NCBI GenBank assembly: GCA_949358305.1
Contig: OX442315.1
Span: forward strand, 34,870,427 to 34,934,426
Length of the DNA: 64,000 nt
Direction: 5' to 3'
Source: Strigamia acuminata
Taxonomy: Eukaryota; Arthropoda; Chilopoda; Geophilomorpha; Linotaeniidae
Within the stretch, counting starts at the first letter, position 1. Every line of letters starts with the position of its first letter. This document shows, piece by piece, positions 11,601 through 24,500 of this stretch. A model generated the notes under the pieces. That model ran no database searches. It had not been told where the DNA came from and worked only from the letters and a program-made list of their open reading frames with translations. Position numbers and translations under genes: made by a program.

Positions 11601-12296
11601 CAGCCACCTTCAGCGACTAGTCTCCCAGCTTATAATCCTATTTTGCCGCCATCTGCAGTCACGCAAATTATGTTATTTGCTAATCCCAGAAATGTAGGAA
11701 GTTGAAATTCAGTATTTAATTATTGTTTGAGTTTAGTAATAATTTAGTGAGATTAAGTGATGATTTTGTTGATTCAGTGAAAATAAGTGATGATTTAGTT
11801 GATTTAGTTAATTCAGTGATGATTTAGTGAAATTCAGTGATGATTTAGTGAAATTCAGTGATGATTTAGTGAAATTCAGTGATGATTTAGTGAAATTCAG
11901 TGATGATTTAGTGAAGTTCAGTGATGATTTAGTGAAGTTCAGTGATGATTTAGTGAAATTAAGTGATGATTTAGTTAATTCAGTGATGATTTAGTGATGA
12001 TTTAGTTGATTCAGTGATGATTTAGTTGATTCAGTGATGATTTAGTTGATTCAGTGATGATTTAGTGATGATTTAGTTAATTTAGTGATGATTTAGTGAA
12101 ATTCAGTGACGATTTAGTGAAAATATGTGACGATTTAGTGAAATTATGTGACGATTTAGTGAAATTAAGTGGTGATTTAAATTTTTATTTCTCCTCGCAG
12201 GAAAAAATTCATCTAAAATATAAAATCGGTTACACGTTCGACGACCAATTAGTGAGCGAGGAAGGCGAGCTAGACGGTTTACCGGAAACGACGTAA
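8668..12296 (+). CDS. GGA: GGA-type clathrin adaptor (VHS-GAT-hinge-GAE)
   Basis: Monomeric adaptor that recruits clathrin and sorts cargo at the trans-Golgi network under ARF control. Eleven exons: 8668-8704, 8871-9031, 9101-9199, 9259-9417, 9471-9536, 9606-9686, 9763-10075, 10631-11090, 11149-11509, 11583-11693, 12201-12296; 647 residues. VHS about 5-150 (AHKMQSPQEKEALQAL, FRFLNEMIKLVSPKYLG, YQMLKQQGVI); GAT about 170-305 (LLQSKNPEDLQAANRLIK, then helices with LMKELYQSCE); hinge with a clathrin box LLDLG (about 310-314) and an acidic dileucine DDQLL (about 333); GAE about 525-647 (VTVVLHL, VVPKRMKVKLQPPS). Animals have one to three GGAs; I cannot assign it to GGA1/2/3. Its 3' end faces AP5Z1. 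Confidence 0.96.
10243..10510 (+). repeat. degenerate tandem repeat in GGA intron 7
   Basis: Units of roughly 40-50 bp built on AATTGCAGTTTTTGTCC and AAAAATGAATTTTTGCA. Confidence 0.75.
11720..12180 (+). repeat. 21-bp minisatellite in GGA intron 10
   Basis: Unit AGTGAAATTCAGTGATGATTT, with variants (AGTTGATTCAGTGATGATTT, later AGTGAAATTATGTGACGATTT). It fills the whole intron before the last GGA exon. Confidence 0.95.
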
Positions 12297-12438
12297 CGCC
12301 TCAACAGATGAACTTATAACAAATGTGTGAATTTTTTTTTAATGAAGTGTGTGGAAAAAAAAAATGTCCTTTACGAAATATACATTCCTTGCTTAGATTT
12401 TATCTCAGAGAGTATATAAATTAAGAATACGTAAAATG

Positions 12439-12466
12439 AATAAAATTCGAAAATAATATAAATAAA
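12439..12466 (+). terminator. GGA poly(A) signals
   Basis: Two AATAAA hexamers (12439-12444 and 12461-12466), about 145 and 165 bases past the stop codon. The second ends 11 bases before the AP5Z1 stop codon on the other strand. Confidence 0.6.
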
Positions 12467-12475
12467 ATCACATCG

Positions 12476-12481
12476 TTTATT
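12476..12481 (-). terminator. AP5Z1 poly(A) signal overlapping the stop codon
   Basis: AATAAA on the minus strand contains the TAA stop (12479-12477). No other AATAAA appears for the next 140 bases. Confidence 0.45.
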
Positions 12482-15400
12482 GCAATTTCGTCAAACTTTT
12501 AAGCACAACCGCTACAGACAAAACCTCACGATGATATTTCCCATTCAAAACCTCCACAGGAGGATCAAAAATGGCCGACGCCGCCCTAAAATAACAAAAA
12601 CATCAATAACACTTTTTTTTAGCAATTCAATCGTTACATTACAATGGCATTTGCAAAACCGCGATTAACTGGGAAATCCTGGAATAAACGATCGATTTCT
12701 CGATTTCGCAAACATCGAATTTATTTATCTGTCGAGCCGTTTTGGTCAACGTGAGCGACGTCCGCGCCAATAAATCCTGACTGCGCGTCGATAACTGAAG
12801 TTAAACAAACAAAATATTAAATTTTAGCTTCGTTTTAAGCCATTTAAGGCATTTAAAGCGAAACCTTGGCTAAAGTACTGGTCAGAATGGTGATGAGTTT
12901 GGCTAAACTCGAATTCCATTCCTCCGTGTCGATTATTTCGTGTAACGCGCATTCCAGCGCCTCGTAATAAGCCGCGATCAACGCCGGCGTGCAGTTGATG
13001 TTGTGCGTTGTGGACGTGTATTCGCCGACGACCCAGACCAAGTGGATGTAGAAGGCGCTGCATTGGTGGAAGTTGTGAACGTTCGTTAGGAAATCGAGTA
13101 GATCGGACAATGCTTCGATGACTAGGGTTGGCCGGCGTGCGAATACGCGGCAAATGTTGTCCGATAAAATTCTGCAAATTTAAAAAATTAGATGAAAATT
13201 AGAGTTTTGTCGATTGGATGTTACGATTGAATGTTTGGTCCGTATTCGGTGGCCAGTTGGAGGAGTAAGCGCGCTCTTTCGAGCATGGCTGGAAGAAGAC
13301 GCGTTAAGTGGTCCGTTGTGTCCATGGATACGATGATGTCGAAGAAGTGACTGGAATTTTTAATGTTTACAACTTATTATTTAAAAGATGGTTCAATTAA
13401 GAGGAAAAAATTGAATTACCGTAGTAAAAATGGAACTACGTCGCCACAATTGATTACTCGTGAATGGTTGACTAATGGTTGGATAAATTCGTGAAATTCC
13501 TCCAATCTGCATCGTTTATTTTCGTTTAAATTATTTGTTTTTGTTTATTCCGTTTTAACAGAGGCGGGACGAGGTTCGAGGCAATATTCAAAATCACGCA
13601 CCCCATTAACCGTTTTAAGAAGTAATAATGCTGTTTAGGTGTCAAATAAAAATAAAATGCAATTTTTTTATTGCAAAATGCAATTTTTTAGTGCAAAATG
13701 CAATCTTTTAGTGCAAAATGCAATTTTTTAGTGCAAAATGCAATTTTTTAGTGCAAAATGTACTTTCCCAATACTTTATGCATTTTTGTATACATAAATA
13801 TCTATTTTTCGCTGCAAAGATGCATTTTTCGATGCAAAAAATGACTTTTTTATGGCAAAAAATGACTTTTTTATGGCAAAAAATGACTTTTTTATGGCAA
13901 AAAATGACTTTTTTATGGCAAAAAATGACTTTTTTATGGCAAAAAATGACTTTTTATGGCAAAACAGCCATTTTTAAATGAATCCATGCAAATATACCCA
14001 AAACTCCCCTAAACACCTCGTCCCACCAATTTTTTGTAGCTTACCTGGCAATTGTGTCGCCAATCCCGCATTTACTACGCAACATAAACGCAAACATGGA
14101 TCTGAGAGCCGGATTATTTATTTGTGGAAGAACGGACTTATCGGTGGCGAAAAGCAAAGAAATCGTCAAACACGGCAAATCCACGATCGTGTGAAACATT
14201 TCCACCGACACATTTGCCGTGAACAGCACCGGCAACAAAGTAACGAACTCTTCGAAAAATGTCCGCGGTCGCCACGCCAAAATCTAAACAAAACAAACAA
14301 CTCAATTAAAACAAACAAAAATATCCCACCGCAAATTAAATATTCCATCCAAACCTTAAATATACTTGGAAAAAATTGCACGATCAAATTATCATTCTTC
14401 TTCAGTGCACTCAAACTATTTTTTAAAAACTGTATGACTTCGAACGACGTGACGGCGTCGCGATAATCGGTCGAAATCGACCTCAAGACGCCCTCTATCA
14501 TGACCGTCGAATCATAGGCGACTATTTCGCCATGATGCAGCGCAAATGCAGCGACGGACATCAAAATAATTTGTTTTTCCAGAGTGTTTGGCGTTATCGG
14601 AGCGTACTGATCGTATAATCGTTTGATGGTGCAGAATATCGAAGCTGATCTTGCGGGATCCAACTGACACACTAAATCGAGTAATTGCACGCATTCCAAG
14701 ACGCACTAAAATTAAAGAAATAAAAAAATAACGGAAGTTAATGTGAAAATTAAGGTAAATTTTAGTTGTACCATAGATTGAAGGTATGAATCTTCTTTGT
14801 AAATTACACGACGCTCGCACTGCATTAGAACACGCACGCAGTAATCCGAAACTACGGCCACTAAATCGGTGGCTGAATTTGGGATGGTTGATGTAATGAT
14901 GGCGGATAACCATGATCTAACAGCTGAGAAAGTACTTATGTTGCCCAATTGGTCGGAGGAATAGTATTTGGCTACGAAATGGATACATTTTTTTAGTTAA
15001 TGGTGTTTAATTTTAAGGTTTTGTTAATTTTAAGATGGATTTTCTTCCCTGTTGGATATTTGGATGCACAAAAGCAATTCTTACGGTAAAAATTGGATTT
15101 TTAAAGTAAAAATTGGATTTTTAAGGTAAAAATTAGATTTTTAAGGTAAAAATTGGATTTTTAAGGTAAAAATTGGATTTTTAAGGTAAAAATTGGATTT
15201 TTAAGGTAAAAATTGGATTTTTAAGGTAAAAATTGGATTTTCAAAGGTGAAAATCAAATTATAAAACAAAATTGGATTATTTATCTGTAATATTGAATTT
15301 TGTGTACTGGATTTTCCATTTTCAATGTCCCTTATCACAAAAATAGAAATCTGGCAATCTTAACCACGTATACCTAAATTCAAAATGGTGAAGAATTCTT

Positions 15401-16277
15401 GAGTTTGAACTCCATCCAATTCAGTGACAAAAGAAACGGAATCGCGGCGAAATAAATTATTCGAATGCGGATTTGGCAACTGACGAATCGATGCGTTCCG
15501 TAACATGTTTTTCATCAATCGATTAAAAGTGATTACCTGTTCTGAAAAAAAAAATTAAAAATTAAAAAACAAATACAAGCAAACTCCGATATCTAACCTG
15601 AAGTTAACGGCAACGGTGACGATTTAGCCGTACACAATTGCGCTACAAACGAAATAATCTTAGTGTGACAACTATTTCCCAAATTCTCTTCCGTTATTTT
15701 TCTACCAAAATTAAAAAAAAAAAATTAAAATTAAAAACCAAAAAATCAAAAAATCCATCAAAATCACCCAAAAATTTTCCTAAAAACATTCTCATTCGCC
15801 CACACTTTTCGATCTTGTAATAACAACAACGACAAAACATTAGTCGAGCCTTTTTGATCGTCTAAACCGTAAACAATATCCCGTAAATCAACATTGAGCA
15901 ATGGCGACGATTCCTCGAGAATTAATAAACACAAATGGCGACAAACGGCCGATATTGACTGATCACAAGTCAATGAAGCGAGAGCTGTAGCAACGTCAAC
16001 CGGCAATCTAAAAAATATTCAAATGTGTTTAAAAAACAGTCGCAGAAATTGCAATTTTGAGAAGTTACAAGCGCCGACGTGTGCAGTACATGACAAGAAA
16101 CATTTGTCGTAAACATTCAACATCGTCTGCTGATTTTGAGATTTTATCGTGAAATCTCTCCACTTCATCGTCGCTGAGTCGCCTGTAAATTTTAATTAAT
16201 TAGTGGAGGTTCTTTTTTAATTTAATGGCAGAATATTACCTATACTTATTGATGATCGAGTCCACTTGGGGTGTCAT
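12477..16277 (-). CDS. AP5Z1: AP-5 complex subunit zeta-1
   Basis: Helical-repeat large subunit of the AP-5 adaptor, which with SPG11/SPG15 acts at late endosomes/lysosomes. Thirteen exons on the minus strand: 16277-16240, 16182-16069, 16007-15768, 15701-15598, 15541-15374, 14971-14772, 14705-14355, 14283-14045, 13506-13420, 13350-13225, 13171-12865, 12794-12643, 12585-12477; all in phase; 744 residues (human about 807). Conserved landmarks: HGEIVAYDS, SFEVIQFLKNSLS, EFVTLLPVLF...EMFHTIVDLPCLT, WVVGEYTST, LSTRSQDLLART, KYHREV. An in-frame upstream ATG at 16292 would add MRSVD. Two introns hold large minisatellites. The identification rests on remembered family sequence, but agreement runs through nearly the whole length. 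Confidence 0.93.
13660..13965 (-). repeat. 20-bp then 21-bp minisatellites in AP5Z1 intron 8
   Basis: Two adjacent arrays: GCAATTTTTTAGTGCAAAAT (20 bp, about 5 copies to 13760) and ATGACTTTTTTATGGCAAAAA (21 bp, about 6 copies, 13840-13965). Both have inverted halves (TTGCA..TGCAA-like). Confidence 0.95.
15080..15250 (-). repeat. 20-bp minisatellite in AP5Z1 intron 5
   Basis: GGTAAAAATTGGATTTTTAA, about 8-9 copies, nearly identical apart from the outer units. Confidence 0.95.
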
Positions 16278-18593
16278 ATCTACTGACCGCATATCACATT
16301 TCGATATGTCACGTGTTGTTATCGCAGTATCTACCATCTTCTCTCATAGTTTTGCACAGGGAAGACATGGGCACATCCTATCACAGAAGCGGATGGCGAC
16401 AGAAAAGCTCCTCAGCCAGGAGACCAATGAAATTAAGACACAAACCAGGAATGACTAACGTGTAACACCATATCCCCACTAAATAAGTGCCCATTTCTCC
16501 ACCACATTAGAAAAACCAGTTAAGTTGAGGTTCGCGGGGGGTCAAGGGGGGGCGCTAGCCCCCCCTTGTTAGGAAAAAAAAGAAAAAAACACTAGAACAC
16601 GCGAAAAACCAAGAAACGGCATTAGTCACTCCTGGCTGAGGAGCCTTTCTGTCGCCAGGCGCTACTGCATTATAGGCAGACGTGCTGGAAAACAACCAAG
16701 CATCATTACTAAATAACGTTCATAAAAGCATAATTGTGTCGAAAGAAGTCGGGTAATTGGTTTATTGGGTGAAAATGAAGGAATTTGAACTGCCGCCCAC
16801 TTAGAAAACTTAAACGACGATATAAACTCGCACAAATTCATAGTTAGGCTTATTTTTTGTCTTCCGCGTAATTTTTATTGCTTTAAATAAATGATATCTT
16901 GTATACTTCATGAAAATTGCATTGTAAATTTATTTCAAAACCCTTGTGTTTCATACATTTGTTTTCTAAATACATAATTTCGAGTTTGCCCAGTAAAATT
17001 TGCCATCTCGTGATGGACTTCAATCAACCCTTTGGATCCATCCACCGAGTAATGGTTCTCTCAACTAAATTTGAAATGTAAGAAGCAACTATGACAATGA
17101 GATTCTTCTCTTCCCACTTTTAATTCGCCTATACATACATTTTTTATTTTTTAAATTTAAATTTTTTTTTTTCCATTTTATTTACTTATTTATTCATTTT
17201 TTTGGTGTTTTTTCTGTTTTCTTTTTACTACCATATTTTTATTTCTTCGTGTTGGATACTTTTCTCTATAATAGAAACCCTTAAATTTTTTTTTTGTTTA
17301 ATCATCTCAAAAGAATTCCATTTACTCTTTAAACCTACGTAGTTATATAAAATGAAAGAAAATAGAAGGAAAACATTCATCAACCACGATGCATATTTCA
17401 ATAATGGCGACACAATTTCGCCGCATATTCACCGGGAAGACGTTCAACGTAGTGTGAAATCCGCGGCGAAATTCGTGTTCCAAAGGGCAGCCTTCATTTG
17501 ACCAATAAATCCAAGCAAAATACACTAAATATTATATCTCCAACTGGCGTGTGACCACCATTTTGTCCAAAAAACATTAGTTACTTACGAGACCAGCAAA
17601 GTAACCGAACACTCGCAACAATAATTCGCCACCAGGGGATCGACGAACACAAATTTCAAGTTTAAAATTAATAAAAATTATAAAAAATCAATACCCCATT
17701 TTGTTTTCAAAGATATTTTAGACACAATTTCAATTTGTGACGCTTAAAAGTCCGAAAAAAAGCACCAAAAAATTACAATTTCCAAGATTTCATTCTAAAA
17801 AAGTTAGGAACTGAGAAATTTACTCATGCAAAGTGGACACAAACATCGATAATTATATCTCATTTTAAAAAATAATAATAATATCAACATCGACCACTCT
17901 AAAAACATTAAAACTCATCATTTCGTCAAATAAAAACCACCCTTTCGAAGTAAAAAAAAAAATAATAATAATAATAATGAAAAAAAATACATGATAATAA
18001 TTAACATTAACATCGTGATAGTTGGAAAACATTTTTTCATCCTAAACCACATACAATGAGAAAAAAGAAGAAAATTAAAAACAAATAATCGATTAATGAT
18101 AAATAATAAACAATGCTAACAAAAATCAGCCCATTTTCCTGAGAAACGAAATCTACAAACCGTCAAACGAGGAAGAGGAGACCAAATTTTAAATTAATTA
18201 ATTAATTAATTAAAAAAAAAAAGAAAAAAAGAAAAAAAAAGAAAAAGAAAAAATGACAGCGTACAATTTAATTTTTCTTCGTATTCGTTGCACAGAAATG
18301 GTAAGGCACCGACACAGATTTTGAACCATTACCACTTTGTTCAATGAGTCCATACTCGTTCGGAGAGCGTTAAAACAGACAGGAATTTGAAGAAACCAAA
18401 CCAAAACCGACTACGTTTCGTGCTACAATTTTTTTTCTCGATCCGCATTGATCTGTCGCCGGTGCGTCGAGCGTACCATTGACAAATATAAAAAAATAGA
18501 AATTGTTGTGTTGTTCGAGTCTGTCATCACGGCTTCCTTTTTTCTCTTCTTCTTGATGTTTTTCTTCTTGTTTCTTCTCCGCCGCGCAATTTG
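16278..18593. other. intergenic between AP5Z1 and the HhH gene
   Basis: No conserved coding. 16394-16655 holds an inverted repeat around a G7/C7 hairpin. 17150-17300 is T-rich and 17940-18260 is A-rich, with AAT triplets and an (A)nG tract. Part is probably 3' UTR of the HhH gene; the nearest minus-strand AATAAA signals I see are beyond 1.3 kb from its stop. Confidence 0.5.
16394..16655. mobile_element. inverted repeat with G7/C7 hairpin
   Basis: GGCGACAGAAAAGCTCCTCA continuing into GCCAGGAG (16394-16421) is mirrored at 16627-16655. Inside, CAAGGGGGGGC / GCCCCCCCTTG with loop GCTA (16543-16568) forms an 11-bp stem. The arrangement suggests a small non-autonomous element just upstream of AP5Z1. 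Confidence 0.5.
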
Positions 18594-21500
18594 TTACTCC
18601 GACTTGCTTTTCTTCGTCAACGGTTGTTCGTCTTCACCGTCGTTTGTATCTTCAGTGCCCGATTGGGTTTCGTCCACGTGACTACTTGTCTCCTCGTCTG
18701 GCTCCGATTTGCTCGTTGACGCCGAACTGTCTTCTCCGTTCTCGGACGTTGTCACCACTGCGGACGACTTTGTGTGCTCTACCTAAATTCCAAACCAAAT
18801 TTAAACATTCCATCGCAAAACTACGTGCCAAGAATACATGCAGAGTCGATCTGCGCGTATTATTTGTACACCTATGGACAAAAAAATCTTCACATGCTGT
18901 CAGGCTGCTTCAGTTCCAAATGAGCAGTTCATTTTTCTGCCACCGGCGGCTGGAGCAGTTTACTTTGAAAAAATTCATTCGTAAATGCATTGCGATATAA
19001 TTTCAATGTAATTTTAGTGGTTTGCATTTGCGTTTCGCAAATTATCACAGCTTTGATTAACTTGCTGAACGTCGTGAAAACATTTGATTACATCATTGGC
19101 GAGGCAATCATCAAAATCTCGCTCATTTCGTTAGCTAAGCTAAACCAAATCGCTAATTCTTTAAAATACGCGAATTCTAGCTTCGCTGAACACGCAAAAT
19201 GTTATCAGCGAGCCAACCACTGCGAGCAAACGTGGAGAAGAATTATTATTTTCGCCAGATATATTATCATTTTCCCAATAACTCACGTTGTGATCGGTTC
19301 ATCGACTGATGGTTCATCGAACCAGATGCTATCGTAACACCTGGCCACCTGCGGCATGCTATTCCGAGTGCAAATCCCCCTTTTACACGGCGAAACACGT
19401 CGGTCTAAGTGAATTTACATGAATGCTCACTCGGGATCCTGGTAGGTTTGTTAAAATTCATTGTCTCGTCGCTGTTTATGCGTTATACTGAACCAGCACA
19501 ATAATGGAGACCTGCCCATTAACTCGGAGCCCATTTGCCACCTTCTTGAACTTGACGTAATGTGAGTCTGCATTCAAAGAGTGATTTGCTTACTAATGCA
19601 TTTAACTCGCCACTAAAAGGAACATTTAATTCTCTAATTTACTCGGAAACCTCGCGTAAAACTCGTCGCATGTATTCTTGGTTTTCCACCATTTAAAACA
19701 AATCACAATCCCGCAGAAATCAAACCTGAGAAGCGGCAGATTTGCCGTTTTTAAGTCCGTCTTCGTCTCCCACTATGGGCATGAGGTTTAACAAAGTAGG
19801 ATTCAATTCTCTAACAATGTAATGAGTCCACAAAGCCATCTCCACTCGATGGGCCGTCCAATGGCGAGATTTATCTGCATCAAACAAAAAAAATTGAAAT
19901 CTTATTGAAATTTTATGCAAATTGACGTTAGGGCCCCCAAAAGTTACAATATCGTCTCGATAGACCATTGGAAAATTATGATGTAATGCAATTTCGCTCC
20001 GCCCGCAATAAGAAAACTACAAATTAACAATTACTACGTTTACGTGGTAACAGTTTTCCAAATAAGTGAAGATTCAGATTTTATTTATCCAATTAACCGT
20101 ATTTTTACATGAAGTTAGTTTTCTGGTAAACTTGACGTCGTATGTGAATTACCCATAATGCATTTTGATCATCTGGAGCAACAAAATGGTTGTCGATCAA
20201 TTTTAGCCCCTCAACAAATCAAATTTAGCTCATGGAACTTCTCCCAACAGCAAGAAACATTACAATTTGTTATAAAACAAACGAATATATCATTTTTGTT
20301 TATAATCGGTACGAAATATTACGGTCAGTATGGCACTTTTACGCATGCACAAGTGTTTACATGTAGTTTGCAATGCGCAAAACGCCCAAAATCTACCTCG
20401 TACAACTGGAATTTAGTTCTCCAAATAAATCTTTTCTGGAAAATTAGTTTGTTTATACGATCAGTTTTCCAGAAAAGTAATATTCAGATTTTCAGTTTTC
20501 TAGATAACTGAGCACATGTAAACATGGTAATTGTTATAATGTTATTTTGCAACGGTTTTTCTCATTTTAATTTTAATTTAAAAGAAGTTTTCGACTAAAT
20601 CTGTCTTCCCCGCACGGATACTAACCACATTCATTGAGTCGTCCGGCAACGGTCTGAATTTGGCGAGCAAAACTGAGGTATTCCTGCACGGTGTAATCGA
20701 CAGAATCCACGTTTGGCATGCACAGGACACATTCATCCGCCATAAATGGGGCGCATTCTGGAGAAGCCGCTGCTAAAATTGCTAAAAAATGGTCAAGAAA
20801 AATAAATAAACAACAAAATCTTCCCACAAAAAAAATAAAAAAAAAGTATAATTCTTTTAAAAAATATATATTTTACCAGATGCAGTTCCAGGTCCAACTC
20901 CTTTGAGTGTGCACAAGGCTGGAACGGCTCGGGCCAAATTAGGGAGACGCTTGAAAGCTTTACGCGAAGCTTCGGTGACCGTCAACTGGGTGTTCATGCG
21001 AACAAGATCCGTCAAGCGAGGACGCCATTTGCCCCTCTGTTAAAAATATAAACATCTTTTGTTATTTTCTTGTTTAATCCAGCCCTTGATGTGTGCAAAT
21101 GTCATCATCTCAAACGCACCTAGTATTAACATTTTGAAAAAAAAAACGGGGGCAAGAAAAGCAGCTGGCTGAGGCCAAGGACCAACTCGCCCCTATTTTA
21201 CATCTGACCCTCTTTATGATAACCTAAGATTCCTTTCAGTTGTGCAGCCACAGCTGCAAACACCATAAGTCGTCTATGAATTTATCCCAGCACACAACAG
21301 AGTAAAAAAAAAAAGAAGTTTTTCTCCGTTGATCTTCTTTTCATATTAGAACAAGTTAAGCTGCAATTGGCCAATTCAGTGTTTGGACGAACTATATACT
21401 GGAAATTGCTGACGTTCCTTGCTCTTGTCACATTTAAGGTACTGTTTCTATGGCAACAACATCTGGCACCCGTCAACAACTGGGTTTTCTGCGATTTCCC

Positions 21501-24500
21501 CAGTTCTTATGCAAATATTAGGTTGTATCCTCGATGCAAACCCTAATGTCCCAGTTCGGAAGTCTTTGGGTTATCATCGTATTAATCCAAAGACCTACAA
21601 CTTCACGTGTTTTGAATAGCGTTGTACACCTATGGACAAAAAAATCTTCACATGCTGTCAGGCTACTTCAGTTCCAAATGTGAAGATTTTTTTGACCATA
21701 GGTGTACCTATTACAAACATCCGAGTTACGATCTTTCAGAGATACAAACTTCACAGCAGCGCATAAGTTAGTTTGCGTGTCTAGCACTGCAAGTCTGCCG
21801 TTGTACTTTTCAAATGTTTTCTTTAATTAGAATTAACAATTTTTCAATTTTGTACACCTTTGCTGGACTTACGAACACGTTCTCGGAACAAAACTAATTT
21901 GTGTGTAGGGGACTTACTTATACTTCCAGATCTCGCTCGTCTCGTAATCTCGGTCCTTTTCAGTCTCAGGATCTCGGTCTCGACAAAACGAGATTTCATT
22001 ATTACGAGATACAATAAAAATCGTACAACTCAAGTTACGAGTTGCAATGTGATTTGTACGTTTTTATTGTTTTTTTGTTGTTGAGAATAAATCTCGTACG
22101 AGATCTAGTCTCGGAAAACCGAGACTTGAAAACGACCGAGATGCTGGAAGCATAGGCCTTACTGTATTCGGTTTATATTCAGTTATTCGGCCGATTCTTT
22201 ATGTTTAAATAAATTCTAATCAATAAAATAATTTAAAATAAAAAAATCTAGTCAATACAGCATACTGCAAAGACTTAACGGGTGTAAATTGTCACCCAAC
22301 AAAACTTAAGACAATCACGACCACAAAATAAAGTGTAAACGATGCTGAGAGACCTTAATAGTACTACAGAGTGATTTCAAAAGAAAAAACTAAATGACAC
22401 CAATTTAATTTTGTTTTCGGCATTTATAGAAAATTATTCGGCTATTCAGCTTTTTTGATACTCGCTTCAACCCCGTTTCCAAAGCCTTTATGACAGGAAA
22501 AACGATCAATTGGCTCGCCCACCTTCCTCGATGTTTATCTTCCGGAAGCTGTTGACTTCACTTCATGGTTAGAAAACTGTATCAAAAACCATCTGTAATT
22601 GATTTTCTGTGAATGAATTTAATAGCAAAGTGGAGTACTAACTTCCATCTCATTTCTCAACGTTTTTCCTATTTCCTGTTACTACAGCATAACAGAAAGA
22701 TAAAAAAAAAGCATGTAAAGATGCCACTGGAATAGTGAGGTCACCTTAACCCAATGGATGGTGGGTCAATATACTGACGAGGCAAAGAACAAGCAAAGAA
22801 AACAGTAGTCTAAAGCTCTTTTCCAGTCCTCCATGTATTGGGTCTTAGGAATGGAGCCAATTTATTCAATTTATGGGCCCTTAAGGCCCCAGAAGTGGTT
22901 TACTGTATATAAATTTCTACTTTTTCTATTAAAATATAATAAATTGCAAACTTAAAACCCATTTTCTTGTTTGTAGAAGAATATTGGGACAGACAAGTTG
23001 CCCATTCATACTGGGTGATGATGGGGTGGATGGATTTCCACATCTGTCTAGGAGCAGGGAGACAATTTGTTGGAAATAAACATATGTTTTAATTTTTTTA
23101 ATTTTTTTTTACTGTGATTAAAAGGTTTTCATTGGTTGATGAAGTTTTGGGATTGTGGGATTTGATGGGGGGTGAATTGAAAAATGGTGGGTGTAGTAGG
23201 AAAGTGATTCAGTAGGGAGTAAATGCATTTATTGGCTAGTGATTGCAATTTGTGCTTTGTGGAATGGGATGCAACAAAAAGAGAGATGTGTTTGGACGGA
23301 AAGGACCAAATTCATCAGGTTTTCTTAAGTTTTGTTTAAATTTGTCTAGTTTTATTCAAATTTAGTCGGAATGGGGTTAAAATTAACTAAAATTTCGTTA
23401 AAATAATCGAATTTTAACTCGAATTTAGTTAAAATGACCGAATTTTAACTCGAATTTAGTTAAAATGACCGAATTTTACTCGAATTTAGTTAAAATGACC
23501 GAATTTTACACAAATATTGTCAAAATAATCAAATTTTATCCGAATATTGTCAAAATAATTAAGTTTTATCCGAATATTGTCAGAATAATTAAGTTTTATC
23601 CGAATATTGTCAGAATAATTAAGTTTTATCCGAATATTGTCAGAATAATTAAGTTTTATCCGAATATTGTCAGAATAATTAAGTTTTATCCGAATTTTGT
23701 CAATTTTCTCCAATTTTCACAAATTTTTCTCCAATTTTCACAAATTTTTCTCCAATTTTCACAAATTTTTCTCCAATTTTCACAAATTTTTCTCCAATTT
23801 TCACAAATTTTTCTCCAATTTTCACAAATTTTTCTCCAATTTTCACAAATTTTTCTCCAATTTTCACAAATTTTTCTCCAATTTTCACAAATTTTTCTCC
23901 AATTTTCACAAATTTTTCTCCAATTTTCACAAATTTTTCTCGAATTTTCATAAATTTTTCCCCAATCTTCACCAAAAATTACCAAAACTTTCTTCAATTT
24001 AATGCAACTCCATAACCAAAACAAAACAAAAACCCATTTCCCTCCAAACCATCAATTCCACTTAACAATTCCCCTCCCAAAACAAAATTAAACACCAAAA
24101 CCATCTTTCAAAAACACACACACCAAAATAAAAAAACCCTCTCAAAAAACCCCCCATTCTTTTATCTCTCGCCCGAACCAACCAGCCTGCACGAAAAAAC
24201 AAAACTGCACATCAGGGGACCCCGAACCCCACGAAAAAAAAAAAAAAAAAAAAAAACCAAAAAAAAGGCGGAGCGTATCCCATGGAAACACGAAACTCGC
24301 TGGCACGAGGCCCGAGCGCCTCACTCGGCTCGACTCGGCCGCGATCGATCGGCAAACGACTTTACTTTCTTTCGCAACGTCCACGTGCACAAAATCTTCA
24401 CTTTATTTACTATCTATTCGGAGCACTAGGTTAAATTTCGAGCCGAGTTGCGAGGCAAATTCCATGTTTACGACGCCAACAGGATGTTAACAGGGGGATT

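Noticed and set aside
23465-24024. Long open frames with regular peptide repeats on both strands
   Set aside because: They arise from 21- and 30-bp minisatellite units, which are multiples of three; all frames of the array are open.
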